Positions 1-8,972 are shown, numbered from the stretch's first letter. The stretch: DNA of 64,000 nt from Arcobacter iocasae (GCF_042214795.1 NZ_CP090177.1:2480001-2544000), one strand, 5' to 3'. Numbers and translations: made by a program. Notes: generated by a model from the sequence alone, not told the origin.

Positions 1-310
1 CAATAATTGCAGTTGCAGTACACATGGTATTTGAACCAGAATATATAGGATAACCCATAACTTCCATGATAATATATCCTACAACTGCTTCTTCATTTTT
101 TGAAGGAACAACTAAGTCTATAGACATCTCCGGTATTCCATATGGTTCGTAAAGAAGGGTTTTTCTCAAATCATCAGCATGTGCTTGCAAATAAAGCATT
201 TGCTCTCTTACACTATTGCCCTCTAACTCTTTAACACCTGTAAATACTATTCTACTTACATCACCACCTGCATGGGTATCAATTAGTCCTATTGTGTGTG
301 GCTTATTCAT
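1..310 (-). CDS. Proline racemase / hydroxyproline epimerase-dehydratase family protein, 3' part outside window
   Basis: The frame starts at the ATG at 308-310 and runs off the left edge, giving the first 103 residues. Residues 8-16 (GLIDTHAGG) match the family's N-terminal DTHxGG block, and SGSNTMC (91-97) carries the first catalytic cysteine. In classical proline racemases this Cys is followed by GH; here it is followed by Thr-Ala. The second active-site residue (Cys in racemases and epimerases, Thr in trans-3-hydroxyproline dehydratases) lies outside the window, so the reaction cannot be assigned. The start overlaps the 3' end of the upstream oxidoreductase gene by 8 bp, with a GGTAGAG ribosome site inside that gene, so the two are probably translationally coupled. 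It is the last visible gene of the ectoine-type operon. Confidence 0.8.
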   Translation of the reverse strand, partial: MNKPHTIGLIDTHAGGDVSRIVFTGVKELEGNSVREQMLYLQAHADDLRKTLLYEPYGIPEMSIDLVVPSKNEEAVVGYIIMEVMGYPIYSGSNTMCTATAII

Positions 311-1460
311 TCTCTACCTTTAAAGAGTATTTCTCACCATGCTTTTTCCATTGAGAATCAGGCACTATTACTATTTTACCTAAATATCCTTTTCCTCTTG
401 AAACAAAATATTTTTCTGCTTCATGAAGGTTTGATAGTTTAAATGTTGCATGTAAAATAGGCTTTAGTTTTCCTTCTTTTATCCATTGCATTAACTGTTT
501 TGCTTCATTTTTTGTACCATGTGATACCCCATGAATCTCCACTTGATAAAGATATATTTTTGACCATAATATTTCAGTGATATTGAAAGAACTAGCTCCT
601 GCGATACTTAGTCTTGGATAGTCATCTCTTTTTTTCATGTCCACAATCATTGTATCAATAAAAATATTTGTATATTCTCCACCAACTAAATCCATAACAG
701 CATCAATATTTTCACCCTCTGTTGCTTCTAAAATTCTTTGTTTTAAAGTTGAGAGTTCACCTCTATCAATCACTTTTTGTGCACCAAGAGCTAAAAGTTC
801 CTCTTCTTTATCTTTAGAACTAAGGGCATAAGGAATTGCGCCTAAGACTTTGCACATTTGAATTAGTGCGGTTCCAACTCCTCCACTTGCTCCACTGATT
901 AAGACTTTATCACCTTTTTTCACTCTTGAGGCATTTAGCATTCTAAATCCAGTTTGATATGAACACATACCTAATGAAGCTAGTTGGGCATCATCAATAT
1001 CTTTATTTGGCATTGCATAGAAGTTTTCACTAGGAATGGCTACATATTCTGCATATCCACCATCTTTTCCATGTCCATAATAATCAGGTATTAAATTTAA
1101 ATCGGGATTTTGTGATAAATAGATATTAAAATCAACAAGTCCTCTTTGACCTATTAGACTTTTATTTTCATCATCTGCAACTTTTTCAACAACTCCAACG
1201 ATATCTGCCCCTTGAATTCGAGGAAAGGTGAAGGTATTATCTCCTGTCATATTAAAAGAAGTTACTTCTTCTTTATTATTATCATCAACTGGATATAAAC
1301 CTTCTCTGGCTTTTCTATCTGTATTGTTTTTAGCTGTTGCTGTTACTTTTATAAGAACCTCACCTTTTTTAAGTGTAGGAATCTCAACATCTTTATATAT
1401 TAACTTATCTATTCCACCATGACCAATTAAGACCATGGCTTTCATTGTATTATTTTGCAT
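303..1460 (-). CDS. MDR-family (quinone oxidoreductase-like) NAD(P)-dependent oxidoreductase
   Basis: A 385-residue medium-chain dehydrogenase/reductase. The N-terminal GroES-like domain contains GADIVGVV (about 84-91), and the Rossmann domain has the nucleotide loop GASGGVG at 190-196, the form typical of zinc-independent quinone oxidoreductases and enoyl reductases. I see no catalytic zinc cysteine/histidine set. GGAG lies 6 bases before the ATG at 1460 and fixes the start. It follows the universal stress gene after a 123-bp gap holding a hairpin, so it may have its own promoter or sit at reduced expression within the ectoine operon. Its substrate is unknown; a role in processing a hydroxylated or side-product intermediate is only a guess from context. 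Confidence 0.8.
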   Translation of the reverse strand: MQNNTMKAMVLIGHGGIDKLIYKDVEIPTLKKGEVLIKVTATAKNNTDRKAREGLYPVDDNNKEEVTSFNMTGDNTFTFPRIQGADIVGVVEKVADDENKSLIGQRGLVDFNIYLSQNPDLNLIPDYYGHGKDGGYAEYVAIPSENFYAMPNKDIDDAQLASLGMCSYQTGFRMLNASRVKKGDKVLISGASGGVGTALIQMCKVLGAIPYALSSKDKEEELLALGAQKVIDRGELSTLKQRILEATEGENIDAVMDLVGGEYTNIFIDTMIVDMKKRDDYPRLSIAGASSFNITEILWSKIYLYQVEIHGVSHGTKNEAKQLMQWIKEGKLKPILHATFKLSNLHEAEKYFVSRGKGYLGKIVIVPDSQWKKHGEKYSLKVENE

Positions 1461-1529
1461 AATTGCTCCAATTAATTTTAATTTATATTCTTAGGTATAA
1501 AATTAACTGGAGTGTTCTATCACATTAAA

Positions 1530-1553
1530 ATATACTCTGTTAAAAGAGTATAT
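1530..1553 (-). terminator. Hairpin between the stress protein and the MDR gene
   Basis: Perfect 9-bp inverted repeat ATATACTCT (1530-1538) / AGAGTATAT (1545-1553) with a 6-base loop. On the minus strand it follows the universal stress gene stop and is followed by TTTTAATG, a weak U-run, so it may partly terminate the operon or stabilise the upstream mRNA. Confidence 0.5.
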
Positions 1554-1583
1554 ACTTATAAATTTGATGTCTTTTATTTTCAT

Positions 1584-2030
1584 TTAGACGACCAATACGG
1601 GGCATTTAGCTAGACCAGAGATTTTGTGAGAAGTCCCACCAAGTAAATAACCTGTTAAGTCACCTTGTCCTTGTTTTCCAACAACAATAAGGTCAATATC
1701 ATTTGTTTTTGCAAAATGTAATATTTGTTTTGCTACTTGTCCTGATCTAATAAATCCTTTAATCTTACCTTCTTCTAAACCTAAATTAGAAGCTATTTTT
1801 TTACCATCTTCTACAATTTCTTTTGCATATTGACCTAAAACATCATCCATATTTTCATACTCAATTGCACCCCTTACCATAGATAAAGAGCCTTCAACAA
1901 AACTATGATGTCTAAATACAGAAACAATATTTAATTCACTATTAAAACTTTTGCAAATCTCACAAGCTTTTTCAAGTGCAGTGTAAGCTAACTCTGAACC
2001 ATCTAGTCCTACTAGTACTTTTTTAAACAT
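1584..2030 (-). CDS. teaD: Universal stress protein (UspA family), TeaD-like
   Basis: A 148-residue single-domain UspA protein. The N-terminal strand FKKVLVGLDGSE and the C-terminal ATP-loop segment GKQGQGDLTGYLLGGTS follow the G-2x-G-9x-G pattern of ATP-binding members. It starts 10 bp downstream of the TRAP large permease gene. In Halomonas elongata the ectoine TRAP transporter genes teaABC are followed by teaD, a UspA protein that binds ATP and modulates uptake, and Ruegeria uehABC is likewise followed by a usp gene. That context is the reason for the TeaD label; the sequence alone only shows a Usp protein. Confidence 0.8.
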   Translation of the reverse strand: MFKKVLVGLDGSELAYTALEKACEICKSFNSELNIVSVFRHHSFVEGSLSMVRGAIEYENMDDVLGQYAKEIVEDGKKIASNLGLEEGKIKGFIRSGQVAKQILHFAKTNDIDLIVVGKQGQGDLTGYLLGGTSHKISGLAKCPVLVV

Positions 2031-2040
2031 AATTGTTCCT

Positions 2041-3324
2041 TTATCTAAAAGCTAAATCCCTAAAATATAGGGCAATTTGTGGGAAGAATATTAGTGCAAC
2101 AGCCACTGATAAAAGTATAAATATAAAAGGAGGTGTACCTTTTATTACTTCAAAATATGGTCTTTTGAATATAGCAATTGCTGTAAAAATATCACAACCA
2201 AATGGTGGGGTAGCAGAACCAATTGCAACTTGTAATGTAATAATAGTACCAACTAAAACAGGATCCAATCCAACAGAATCAACAACTGGTGCAAATATTG
2301 GAACAAGTACTAAGATTACAACAATCGGATCAACAAACATACACCCAACAAAGAATGCAACAGAAATTACTGCTAATACTCCATATGGTCCCATTTCCCT
2401 AATACCAATTGATGCTAATATTTCTTGTGGAACTTGTGCAAAAGATAAAATCCAAGCAAATGCTGCCCCAGCAGCTACGAGTATAAATACAACAGCTGTA
2501 ACTAAACCAGTTGCAACAGCTGAACTATAAAATTCTTTAAATTTCATAGTTCTAAATATAACACCTTCTAGAAATAAAGCATAAGCAACACTAACAGCAG
2601 CAGCTTCAGTTGGACTAAAAATACCACCAAAAATACCACCTATAATGATTACTGGAAATCCTAAAGGCCATAAAGCATGATAAAATGCTAATAGTCTATC
2701 TTTCCATGTAGATTTTTCTTGAGTTGGTATATCATGTTTATACGCATAACCAATACAATATATTGAAAAAAGAACTAAAATTAAAAGTCCAGGCCCAATA
2801 CCAGCAATAAAAAGTTCAGGAATTGAAGTTTTTGAAACAATTCCATAAATAATCATCCCAATACTAGGTGGAATTAAAAAAGCAATATCACTAGAGTTGA
2901 TTATTAAAGCAAGGATAAATGAATCTTTATATCCACCTTTTTGTAATCTTGGTCTAAGTGGAGAACCAATTGCTACAACAGTAGCTTGGGTTGAACCTGA
3001 AACGGCCCCAAACATAGCACAAGCACAAGCTGTACTAACTGCCAAACCACCTTTTATATGTCCAACAAAAGACATTACTAAATCAATTAGTTTTTCAGCT
3101 GATTTTCCTCTTGTCATAATATCTGCTGATAAAATAAACATAGGAACTGCAATAAGCGCAGCTGGTCTTATACCACCCATCATTTGCTGAATCATAAATT
3201 GCATTCTATCAAAATCACCAAATACTTCATAGAATCCAACAGTTGAACCTGCAATTAGAGGTATCATCATTGGAAAGCCTAAAAGTAATAATACAACCAT
3301 TATAGAAAAAATTAAAATTGCCAT
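2041..3324 (-). CDS. teaC: TRAP transporter large permease (DctM/TeaC-like), probable ectoine uptake
   Basis: A 427-residue, highly hydrophobic protein with about 12 membrane segments, the usual size for the DctM subunit that carries the substrate- and sodium-coupled path. Recognisable family segments are FGAVSGSTQATVVAIG, the SDIAFLIPPSIGMIIYG re-entrant block and GIFSPTEAAAVSVAYA. It is 9 bp from the small permease gene and 10 bp from the downstream Usp gene, so the four transporter genes form one unit. Ectoine specificity is inferred from the binding protein and the neighbouring DoeA gene, not from this subunit. Confidence 0.9.
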   Translation of the reverse strand: MAILIFSIMVVLLLLGFPMMIPLIAGSTVGFYEVFGDFDRMQFMIQQMMGGIRPAALIAVPMFILSADIMTRGKSAEKLIDLVMSFVGHIKGGLAVSTACACAMFGAVSGSTQATVVAIGSPLRPRLQKGGYKDSFILALIINSSDIAFLIPPSIGMIIYGIVSKTSIPELFIAGIGPGLLILVLFSIYCIGYAYKHDIPTQEKSTWKDRLLAFYHALWPLGFPVIIIGGIFGGIFSPTEAAAVSVAYALFLEGVIFRTMKFKEFYSSAVATGLVTAVVFILVAAGAAFAWILSFAQVPQEILASIGIREMGPYGVLAVISVAFFVGCMFVDPIVVILVLVPIFAPVVDSVGLDPVLVGTIITLQVAIGSATPPFGCDIFTAIAIFKRPYFEVIKGTPPFIFILLSVAVALIFFPQIALYFRDLAFR

Positions 3325-3333
3325 TTCTTACTC

Positions 3334-3921
3334 CTAAACTTCTATTTGATTTGCTGCATCTGTATAACCATCTTTAATATTTGAAGAAAGGTACACATCT
3401 TCGTGTCTAATATTTTTAAGTATTGTTGTAAAATATTGTAAGCCTGTGATTATAAAACCAATAGGAACCCATAAATAGATAATATAAACATCAATCCCTA
3501 GTGCGGGTAATATTCTGCCACTATTGTATATGCTTATGATATACAAAATCGCATAATATGATAAAAAAAACATAAATATACCAGTTATCGCTGAAATAAT
3601 AATCATAAATATTTTTCTCAAATTAGAATTTAATAAGTCATAAATAGCTGACATTCTTATATGTCTACCTTGTCTTGCTGCATAACTCAATCCAGCAAAA
3701 GTTACAATAACTATAAAAATCATATTTAATTCATCAGTGAATATAATTGCATCATTGAAAATAAATCTACTAACAACCGCTGCAATAGTATTTATAGCCA
3801 TTGCTATAATCCCAAGTCCTAACATCAGTTTTTCAAATTTACTAATCATTTTATCCATAAAGTCAAGACCTTTTAAAAGAGGGTTAATCTTCTCTTTGGA
3901 TACTTTTTCTGAATTTTCCAT
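3334..3921 (-). CDS. teaB: TRAP transporter small permease (DctQ/TeaB-like)
   Basis: A 195-residue protein with four predicted membrane segments (roughly residues 33-58, 68-86, 104-130 and 145-168), the standard DctQ topology. A hydrophilic N-terminal stretch of about 25 residues and a soluble C-terminal tail flank the membrane core. The motif GLSYAARQGRHIRMSA matches the G-x-R-xx-H-I-x-x region typical of DctQ. It lies between the binding-protein and large-permease genes in the usual P-Q-M order. Confidence 0.88.
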   Translation of the reverse strand: MENSEKVSKEKINPLLKGLDFMDKMISKFEKLMLGLGIIAMAINTIAAVVSRFIFNDAIIFTDELNMIFIVIVTFAGLSYAARQGRHIRMSAIYDLLNSNLRKIFMIIISAITGIFMFFLSYYAILYIISIYNSGRILPALGIDVYIIYLWVPIGFIITGLQYFTTILKNIRHEDVYLSSNIKDGYTDAANQIEV

Positions 3922-3980
3922 ATAAACTCCTGAATAGATAGCTTAAGTGCTATCTATTGTTTTATTAAAACTAAAAAGTC

Positions 3981-4994
3981 TTATTTTGCATTTTTTTCTG
4001 CTTCTTCTAGATCTTTTCTCATTTGTGCTAAAAGTTTTTTATTTGAAGCACTTTTTTCAGCAAATTTTTCTTGAACTGGTTTTGCTCTGTCTTTAAATAC
4101 TTGTCTTTCTTCTTTTGTTAGTGTAACAATTTTATAATCAGGATTTGTTCTTACTATTCTTCCTAAACCATAAGCATCAAGTTTTTGTGCCTCTTTTAAA
4201 ATCACTTTTTCAGCATGAGCAGAAGCATCTTGTACAAGTTTTTTATCTTTGGCACTTAATTTATCATAGAATTTTTTGTTTGTAACTGCACAAGCATTAA
4301 AACTACTATGTCCCATATAAGTTAAAACTTTTGATAATTTATCTAAATCATAAGCTTCAATCCAAACAGTTGGGTTTTCTTCCCCATCAACCATGTTTGT
4401 TTTTAAAGCACCAATTAAATCTCCCCAACTCATAGGAACAGGAGAAGCTCCAAATGCTTTATATGTATCAACTAAAATTGGAGAACCTGGCATTACTCTC
4501 ATTTTTTTACCTTGTAAATCTTCAGGTGTTCTAAATACTTCATTTGTAGTAATTGCCATTTCACCTTCAGGAAAAACTGCTAATAATTCTAATCCATGTT
4601 TATTAAAAATTGGAGGTAACATTTTGTTAATAGCTTTTGAGTTTTTGAAAAAATAATCTAACTCTTTTGTATCAGTTGGTAAAATATAAGGTAGTGTAAA
4701 TAGATCCATTTCTGGAATTGTTCCACCCATATAACCAGTTGATTGACCTAAAAATTGTAATAAACCAAATTTAGTTTGTTCTAAAAGGTCTGTCTCTTCT
4801 CCTAATGAACCAACAGGATAGATTTTGATTTTATTATCAGAATGACTTTCAATATAGTTTTTAAATGCAACTGCATAAATACCTTGAGGGTCATCTAATC
4901 CTTCACCCATTGCATACTTCCATGTAGCTGCACTAAGACTTGTTGCAGCTATCATACCTGCAAGAACTAGAGATTTTAAGTTAATTAATTTCAT
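3981..4994 (-). CDS. teaA: TRAP transporter substrate-binding protein, TeaA/UehA-like (ectoine)
   Basis: A 337-residue DctP-type periplasmic binding protein with a signal peptide (residues 1-22, cleaved near LSAA/TW). From memory of the Halomonas TeaA sequence, long stretches agree: LGEETDLLEQT, LQFLGQSTG, SKAINKM, HGLELL, PEGEM, TYKAFGASPVP, SWGDL and DGEENPTVWIE. That pattern is much closer to the ectoine binders TeaA/UehA than to C4-dicarboxylate binders. It lies next to a DoeA-type ectoine hydrolase. The 89-bp gap upstream holds an AAAGGAGG site (5071-5078) with no start codon at proper spacing. An alternative would be another small zwitterion ligand. Confidence 0.85.
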   Translation of the reverse strand: MKLINLKSLVLAGMIAATSLSAATWKYAMGEGLDDPQGIYAVAFKNYIESHSDNKIKIYPVGSLGEETDLLEQTKFGLLQFLGQSTGYMGGTIPEMDLFTLPYILPTDTKELDYFFKNSKAINKMLPPIFNKHGLELLAVFPEGEMAITTNEVFRTPEDLQGKKMRVMPGSPILVDTYKAFGASPVPMSWGDLIGALKTNMVDGEENPTVWIEAYDLDKLSKVLTYMGHSSFNACAVTNKKFYDKLSAKDKKLVQDASAHAEKVILKEAQKLDAYGLGRIVRTNPDYKIVTLTKEERQVFKDRAKPVQEKFAEKSASNKKLLAQMRKDLEEAEKNAK

Positions 4995-5083
4995 AAATTT
5001 TCCTTTATTTTTTATTATTTGTTTTGAACACCATTATCTTGTGTATTCTAAAAAGATTTTCTATTTTAATCCTCCTTTATACT

Positions 5084-6268
5084 CTATTTAATGAATAACT
5101 CTCTTGGGAAATCACAAAAGGTTTCAACTCCAGTATCTGTTATATAGATACTTTCAGTTATTTCCATTCCCCAATCAGCTTGCCAAATACCTGGCATAAA
5201 GTGAAAAGTCATACCGGGCTCTAATACTGTTAAGTCAGTTGATCTTAAACTACAAGTTCTCTCACCCCAATCAGGAGGATAACTAACTCCCACAGGGTAA
5301 CCACATCTTGCACCATTTCTATCAATACCATATTTGTGCATTACCGTATCAACTGCATTTGCAATATCACAAGTTCTATTTCCAGGTTTTGCTTGTTCTA
5401 ACCCTGCATCAATAGCTTCTATTAGTGCTTTTTCAGCATCATAATATTTTTGATTGGGTTTGCCCATAAAAATAGTTCTTGACATAGGACAATGATATCT
5501 TTTATAACAACCTGATATCTCAAAATAAGTTGCCTCATTCTTTTTAAAAGGTCTCTCATCCCAAGTAATATGAGATGCAGATGCATCAGCACCTGATGGT
5601 AATAATGGCACAATAGAAGGATAATCTCCTCCATAACCATCAACACCAGCAATTGCAGTTTCATAAATTTGTGAAACAACATGACTTTTTGGAATACCAA
5701 CTCTTACCACATCTAAAACTCTTTGATGTATCTTTTGAGTAATTTTTCCTGCTATTTTCATGTATTCAATCTCTTTTTCAGATTTAATACCTCTAGCCCA
5801 ATTCACTAAATTATTTGCATTTATAAAGTTTGCATTTGGCAAAGTTGCTGTTAATCTAAAATGAGCTTCAGCAGTATAATAATAACTATCTCGCTCTGTT
5901 GCTATTACACATTTATCCCATTTTTTTTTATTAAGAACATTTTCCCCAATCCATGTCATAGGATGTTCATCTAAGTTTTGTACATATTTTTCTGGATAAC
6001 CATAAAGATTATCTTCTTTCATATAACATTTTATCAATGCTGCATTTCTATCCATAAGTCTTCCAAACCAAATAGGCTCATCTTCATCAAGGGAAATAAT
6101 AACCCCTTGATGAACATAGAAAGACCAACCATCATATCCTGTAAGCCAATTCATATTTCCAGGATCAGTTGCAATTAAAACATCGATTCTTCTTTGTTGC
6201 ATCAATGATTTAACTCTTCTAATTCTTTGGACATACTCTTTTTTAGTAAAAGGTAATTTTTCTCTCAT
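5084..6268 (-). CDS. doeA: Ectoine hydrolase (DoeA/EutD), M24 creatinase/aminopeptidase P fold
   Basis: A 394-residue protein of M24 'pita-bread' architecture: an N-terminal creatinase-like domain (about 1-160) and a C-terminal catalytic domain. DoeA family segments visible are NMNWLTGYDGWSFYVHQG, YPSIVPLLPSGADASASHIT, FEISGCYKRYHCP and YPPDWGERTCSLR, with EITESIYI near the C-terminus. The length equals that of characterised DoeA enzymes (about 400). DoeA opens the ectoine ring to N-alpha-acetyl-L-2,4-diaminobutyrate in the cytoplasm. It is 9 bp from the dehydrogenase gene upstream and directly precedes the TRAP genes, so uptake and first hydrolysis are co-expressed. Xaa-Pro peptidase activity is the main alternative, less likely given the specific match. 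Confidence 0.88.
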   Translation of the reverse strand: MREKLPFTKKEYVQRIRRVKSLMQQRRIDVLIATDPGNMNWLTGYDGWSFYVHQGVIISLDEDEPIWFGRLMDRNAALIKCYMKEDNLYGYPEKYVQNLDEHPMTWIGENVLNKKKWDKCVIATERDSYYYTAEAHFRLTATLPNANFINANNLVNWARGIKSEKEIEYMKIAGKITQKIHQRVLDVVRVGIPKSHVVSQIYETAIAGVDGYGGDYPSIVPLLPSGADASASHITWDERPFKKNEATYFEISGCYKRYHCPMSRTIFMGKPNQKYYDAEKALIEAIDAGLEQAKPGNRTCDIANAVDTVMHKYGIDRNGARCGYPVGVSYPPDWGERTCSLRSTDLTVLEPGMTFHFMPGIWQADWGMEITESIYITDTGVETFCDFPRELFIK

Positions 6269-6277
6269 ATTAGTTTC

Positions 6278-7672
6278 CTATTTAACAGGACCTACCCAAA
6301 CTTGTTGAGTATTCACAAACATTTTAATACCATGAGGACCTAATTCTCTTCCTAAACCTGATTTTTTAACTCCACCACTTGGAAGTCTAGGATCTGATTT
6401 TACAATTCCATTAATTGAAACTTGACCAGTAACAATTTTACTTGCTATTAGTTTACCTTTTTCAACATCTCCTGTCCATACCGAACCACCTAAACCATAG
6501 TCAGTGTCATTTGCAATTTCTAATGCATGGTCTGTATCTTTTGCTTTAATAACAGCTGCTATTGGTCCAAATGTTTCTTGGCAAGATACGACCATTCCTG
6601 GTTCCACATCTGCTAAAAGGGTTACAGGAAAAAAGAATCCTTTACCTTCGATTTTATTTCCACCTAAAACTAGTCTTGCTCCTGCACTTACTGATTTATC
6701 AACTTGTTGGTGCATTTCTTCAACTAACTCTTTTCTGGCTATTGGACCAATTTTTGTTGATTCATCTTTTGGATCACCTAAAGTTAATTTTTCAAATCTC
6801 TCTTTTAATAAAGAGATAAATTTTTCATAAATAGGTTCTTCTACAATGATTCTTTTTGCAGCAATACAAGATTGACCAGCATTGATATATCTTGAAAGAA
6901 CAATTACATCTGCTGCATGTTCTAAATCTTTTGTATCAGCTAATACAATTGCTGCATCACTTCCACCAAGTTCTAGTACTACTGGTTTGATTTCACTTCC
7001 AGCGATTGCACCAACAGCTGAACCAGCTTTTGATGAACCTGTTAATGATACACCAGTAACAAGTGGATGTCTAATAATTGATTCAATTTGTGAGTGGTTA
7101 ATAACTACATTTTGAACTAAATTTTTAGGCATACCTGCTTTTTCAAAAGCTTGTATAATTTTAACTGCACATAGTGGAGTATGAGAATCATGTTTCATAA
7201 TACAAGTGTTTCCTGACATAAGTGCAGGTGCTAAATATCTAAAAGCTAACCAAAATGGTGCATTCCAAGGAAGTAATCCTAAAGTTACACCTAATGGTAA
7301 ATATTGAACAAAGCTTTCAGTTGCATCAGAATCAATATATTCTGTTTTTAAATATTCCCCAGCATTTTGAGCGTAATGTTCTGCTGCCCAAGCTGCTTTT
7401 GTTACTTCACCTCTTGCTTCATTGATAGGTTTACCCATCTCTTCAGTCATAGGGAGAGCATATTCATCAAGATTATCTTTCATCTCTTTTGCAACAGCTC
7501 TTAAAAGCTCAGCTCTTTGTTCAAAAGAACTGTCTCTCCAAGAGTTTACATATGTCTCTTGTGATTTTTCAATTATCTCTCTTACTTCTTCAGCTGTATT
7601 CATAGGAATCTCATACACTGTTTCTTCAGTGTATGGATTTATTGATTTAAAGTGTGTTGAACTATATCCCAT
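6278..7672 (-). CDS. doeC: NAD(P)-dependent semialdehyde dehydrogenase (DoeC/Ssd-like)
   Basis: A 464-residue aldehyde dehydrogenase of the succinate-semialdehyde dehydrogenase type. Key residues are visible: Asn137 in PWNAP, Glu234 in VLELGG and the nucleophile Cys269 in NAGQSC. Ectoine degradation clusters of Halomonas (doeC) and Ruegeria (ssd) carry such an enzyme to oxidise aspartate 4-semialdehyde, made by the transaminase, to aspartate. It is 9 bp from the aminotransferase gene and 9 bp from doeA, consistent with one transcript. Sequence alone does not separate succinate from aspartate semialdehyde as substrate. Confidence 0.85.
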   Translation of the reverse strand: MGYSSTHFKSINPYTEETVYEIPMNTAEEVREIIEKSQETYVNSWRDSSFEQRAELLRAVAKEMKDNLDEYALPMTEEMGKPINEARGEVTKAAWAAEHYAQNAGEYLKTEYIDSDATESFVQYLPLGVTLGLLPWNAPFWLAFRYLAPALMSGNTCIMKHDSHTPLCAVKIIQAFEKAGMPKNLVQNVVINHSQIESIIRHPLVTGVSLTGSSKAGSAVGAIAGSEIKPVVLELGGSDAAIVLADTKDLEHAADVIVLSRYINAGQSCIAAKRIIVEEPIYEKFISLLKERFEKLTLGDPKDESTKIGPIARKELVEEMHQQVDKSVSAGARLVLGGNKIEGKGFFFPVTLLADVEPGMVVSCQETFGPIAAVIKAKDTDHALEIANDTDYGLGGSVWTGDVEKGKLIASKIVTGQVSINGIVKSDPRLPSGGVKKSGLGRELGPHGIKMFVNTQQVWVGPVK

Positions 7673-7681
7673 AATAACCCC

Positions 7682-8926
7682 TTAGCCTAAGATTGCTTCA
7701 ACAGATTTTACAAATCTGTTTAGACCTTCTTTTAAAGTATCTTCTTCAATTGTTAATGGAGGAATAAATTTGATAATTTCACCTGTACTACAAGCTCCAA
7801 TAATCAAACCATTTTCAAAACATTTTGTAGTGATTTCTTTTGTCATTGCTGCACTTTCAAAATCAATTGCTAGCATCATTCCTTTTTGTCTTATACCTTT
7901 TACAGCATCATATTTAGAGTTTAAAGCATCTATAGTCTCTCTTATGATGTTACCTTTTCTTTTTGTTTCATTATTAAACTCATCATCTTTGAAATAATCT
8001 AAACCAACTTTACCTGCTACAAAAGAGATACCTTGTCCTCTAAATGTACCTGTATGTTGTCCCGGGTTCCAAGCTTTATCAATCTCTGGTTTATTAACTA
8101 ACATTCCAATAGGAGTTCCAAAACCACCTAAACCTTTTGCTAAAATAATAATATCTGGATCAACATCTAAATCATCGAAACTAAAGTAGCTTCCACATCT
8201 TCCTACACCACATTGAATACTGTCTAAAATAAATAGTGCTCCAGTATCTTTTGCTAGTTTTTGCACACCTTGTAACCACTCTTTTGTAGCAACTCGTACA
8301 CCACCTTCTGCTTGTACTGGCTCAACAATAAAACCAGCAGGAGGCAACATCCCTGAACCTAAATCAAACATTTTTTGTCTTAAGTTTTCTAAAGCTTCCA
8401 TATCATTAAAAGTATCTCTAATAACATTATTTAAAGGAACTCCTGAACTACTTCTAAAAGCATTGTTTGCGGTACAAGCTAATGCACCTAATGTCATACC
8501 ATGGAAACCTCTATTAAAAGCAACAATTTCTGTTCTACCAGTAACTTTTCTAGCTAATTTAAGTGCTGCTTCAACTGCATTTGTTCCAGTTGGTCCTGTA
8601 AATTGAACTTTTCTATCCGCCCACCCTCGTGGTTCTAATACATTTTTTACAAATGTATTTATAAAGTCTCTTTTTACATCTGTAAACATATCTAGTGAGT
8701 GAACAACTCCATCTCTTTGGATGAAGTCAATTACTGCTTCTTTCATTTTTGGATTATTATGTCCAAAATTTAAAACACCTGCACCTGCAAAAAAGTCTAT
8801 AAATTCTTTATTATTTTCATCTATCATTACTGCGTTTGATGACGATTTAAAAACAGTTGGTACTGCTCTACAATAAGCTCTAATTTCTGATTCGTGTTTT
8901 TCAAATGTATTCATTTCATTTGTCAT
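7682..8926 (-). CDS. doeD: L-2,4-diaminobutyrate aminotransferase (EctB/DoeD family)
   Basis: A 414-residue class III PLP aminotransferase. It shows the EctB-type block KVQFTGPTGTNAVEAALKLA (107-126), RGFHGMTLGALA (139-150), Asp235 for the pyridine nitrogen, and Lys264 in ILAKGLGGFG as the Schiff-base lysine. The same family makes diaminobutyrate in ectoine synthesis (EctB) and removes its amino group in degradation (DoeD/Atf). No ectA or ectC is present and the operon encodes ectoine uptake and hydrolysis, so the catabolic role is favoured. It is the first structural gene of the operon; AAGGA lies 8 bases before the ATG at 8926. Confidence 0.85.
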   Translation of the reverse strand: MTNEMNTFEKHESEIRAYCRAVPTVFKSSSNAVMIDENNKEFIDFFAGAGVLNFGHNNPKMKEAVIDFIQRDGVVHSLDMFTDVKRDFINTFVKNVLEPRGWADRKVQFTGPTGTNAVEAALKLARKVTGRTEIVAFNRGFHGMTLGALACTANNAFRSSSGVPLNNVIRDTFNDMEALENLRQKMFDLGSGMLPPAGFIVEPVQAEGGVRVATKEWLQGVQKLAKDTGALFILDSIQCGVGRCGSYFSFDDLDVDPDIIILAKGLGGFGTPIGMLVNKPEIDKAWNPGQHTGTFRGQGISFVAGKVGLDYFKDDEFNNETKRKGNIIRETIDALNSKYDAVKGIRQKGMMLAIDFESAAMTKEITTKCFENGLIIGACSTGEIIKFIPPLTIEEDTLKEGLNRFVKSVEAILG

Positions 8927-8972
8927 TTTTTTTCCTTAAAATATTTTATTAGTTTTTTTGATTTTGTGGAAA

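Noticed and set aside
2033..2530. 165-codon plus-strand frame opposite the TRAP large permease
   Set aside because: Antisense shadow of a clear DctM gene with Thr/Asn/Ile-rich sequence and no recognisable features.
5071..5078. Strong AAAGGAGG ribosome-site sequence on the minus strand between doeA and teaA
   Set aside because: No ATG, GTG or TTG lies within usable distance (the first ATG is 37 bases away and opens only nine codons before a stop), so no small gene is claimed.
7682..8926. Reading the aminotransferase as EctB of ectoine biosynthesis
   Set aside because: The family match fits, but no ectA, ectC or ectD is adjacent, and the neighbours encode ectoine uptake and hydrolysis, so the catabolic DoeD role is preferred.
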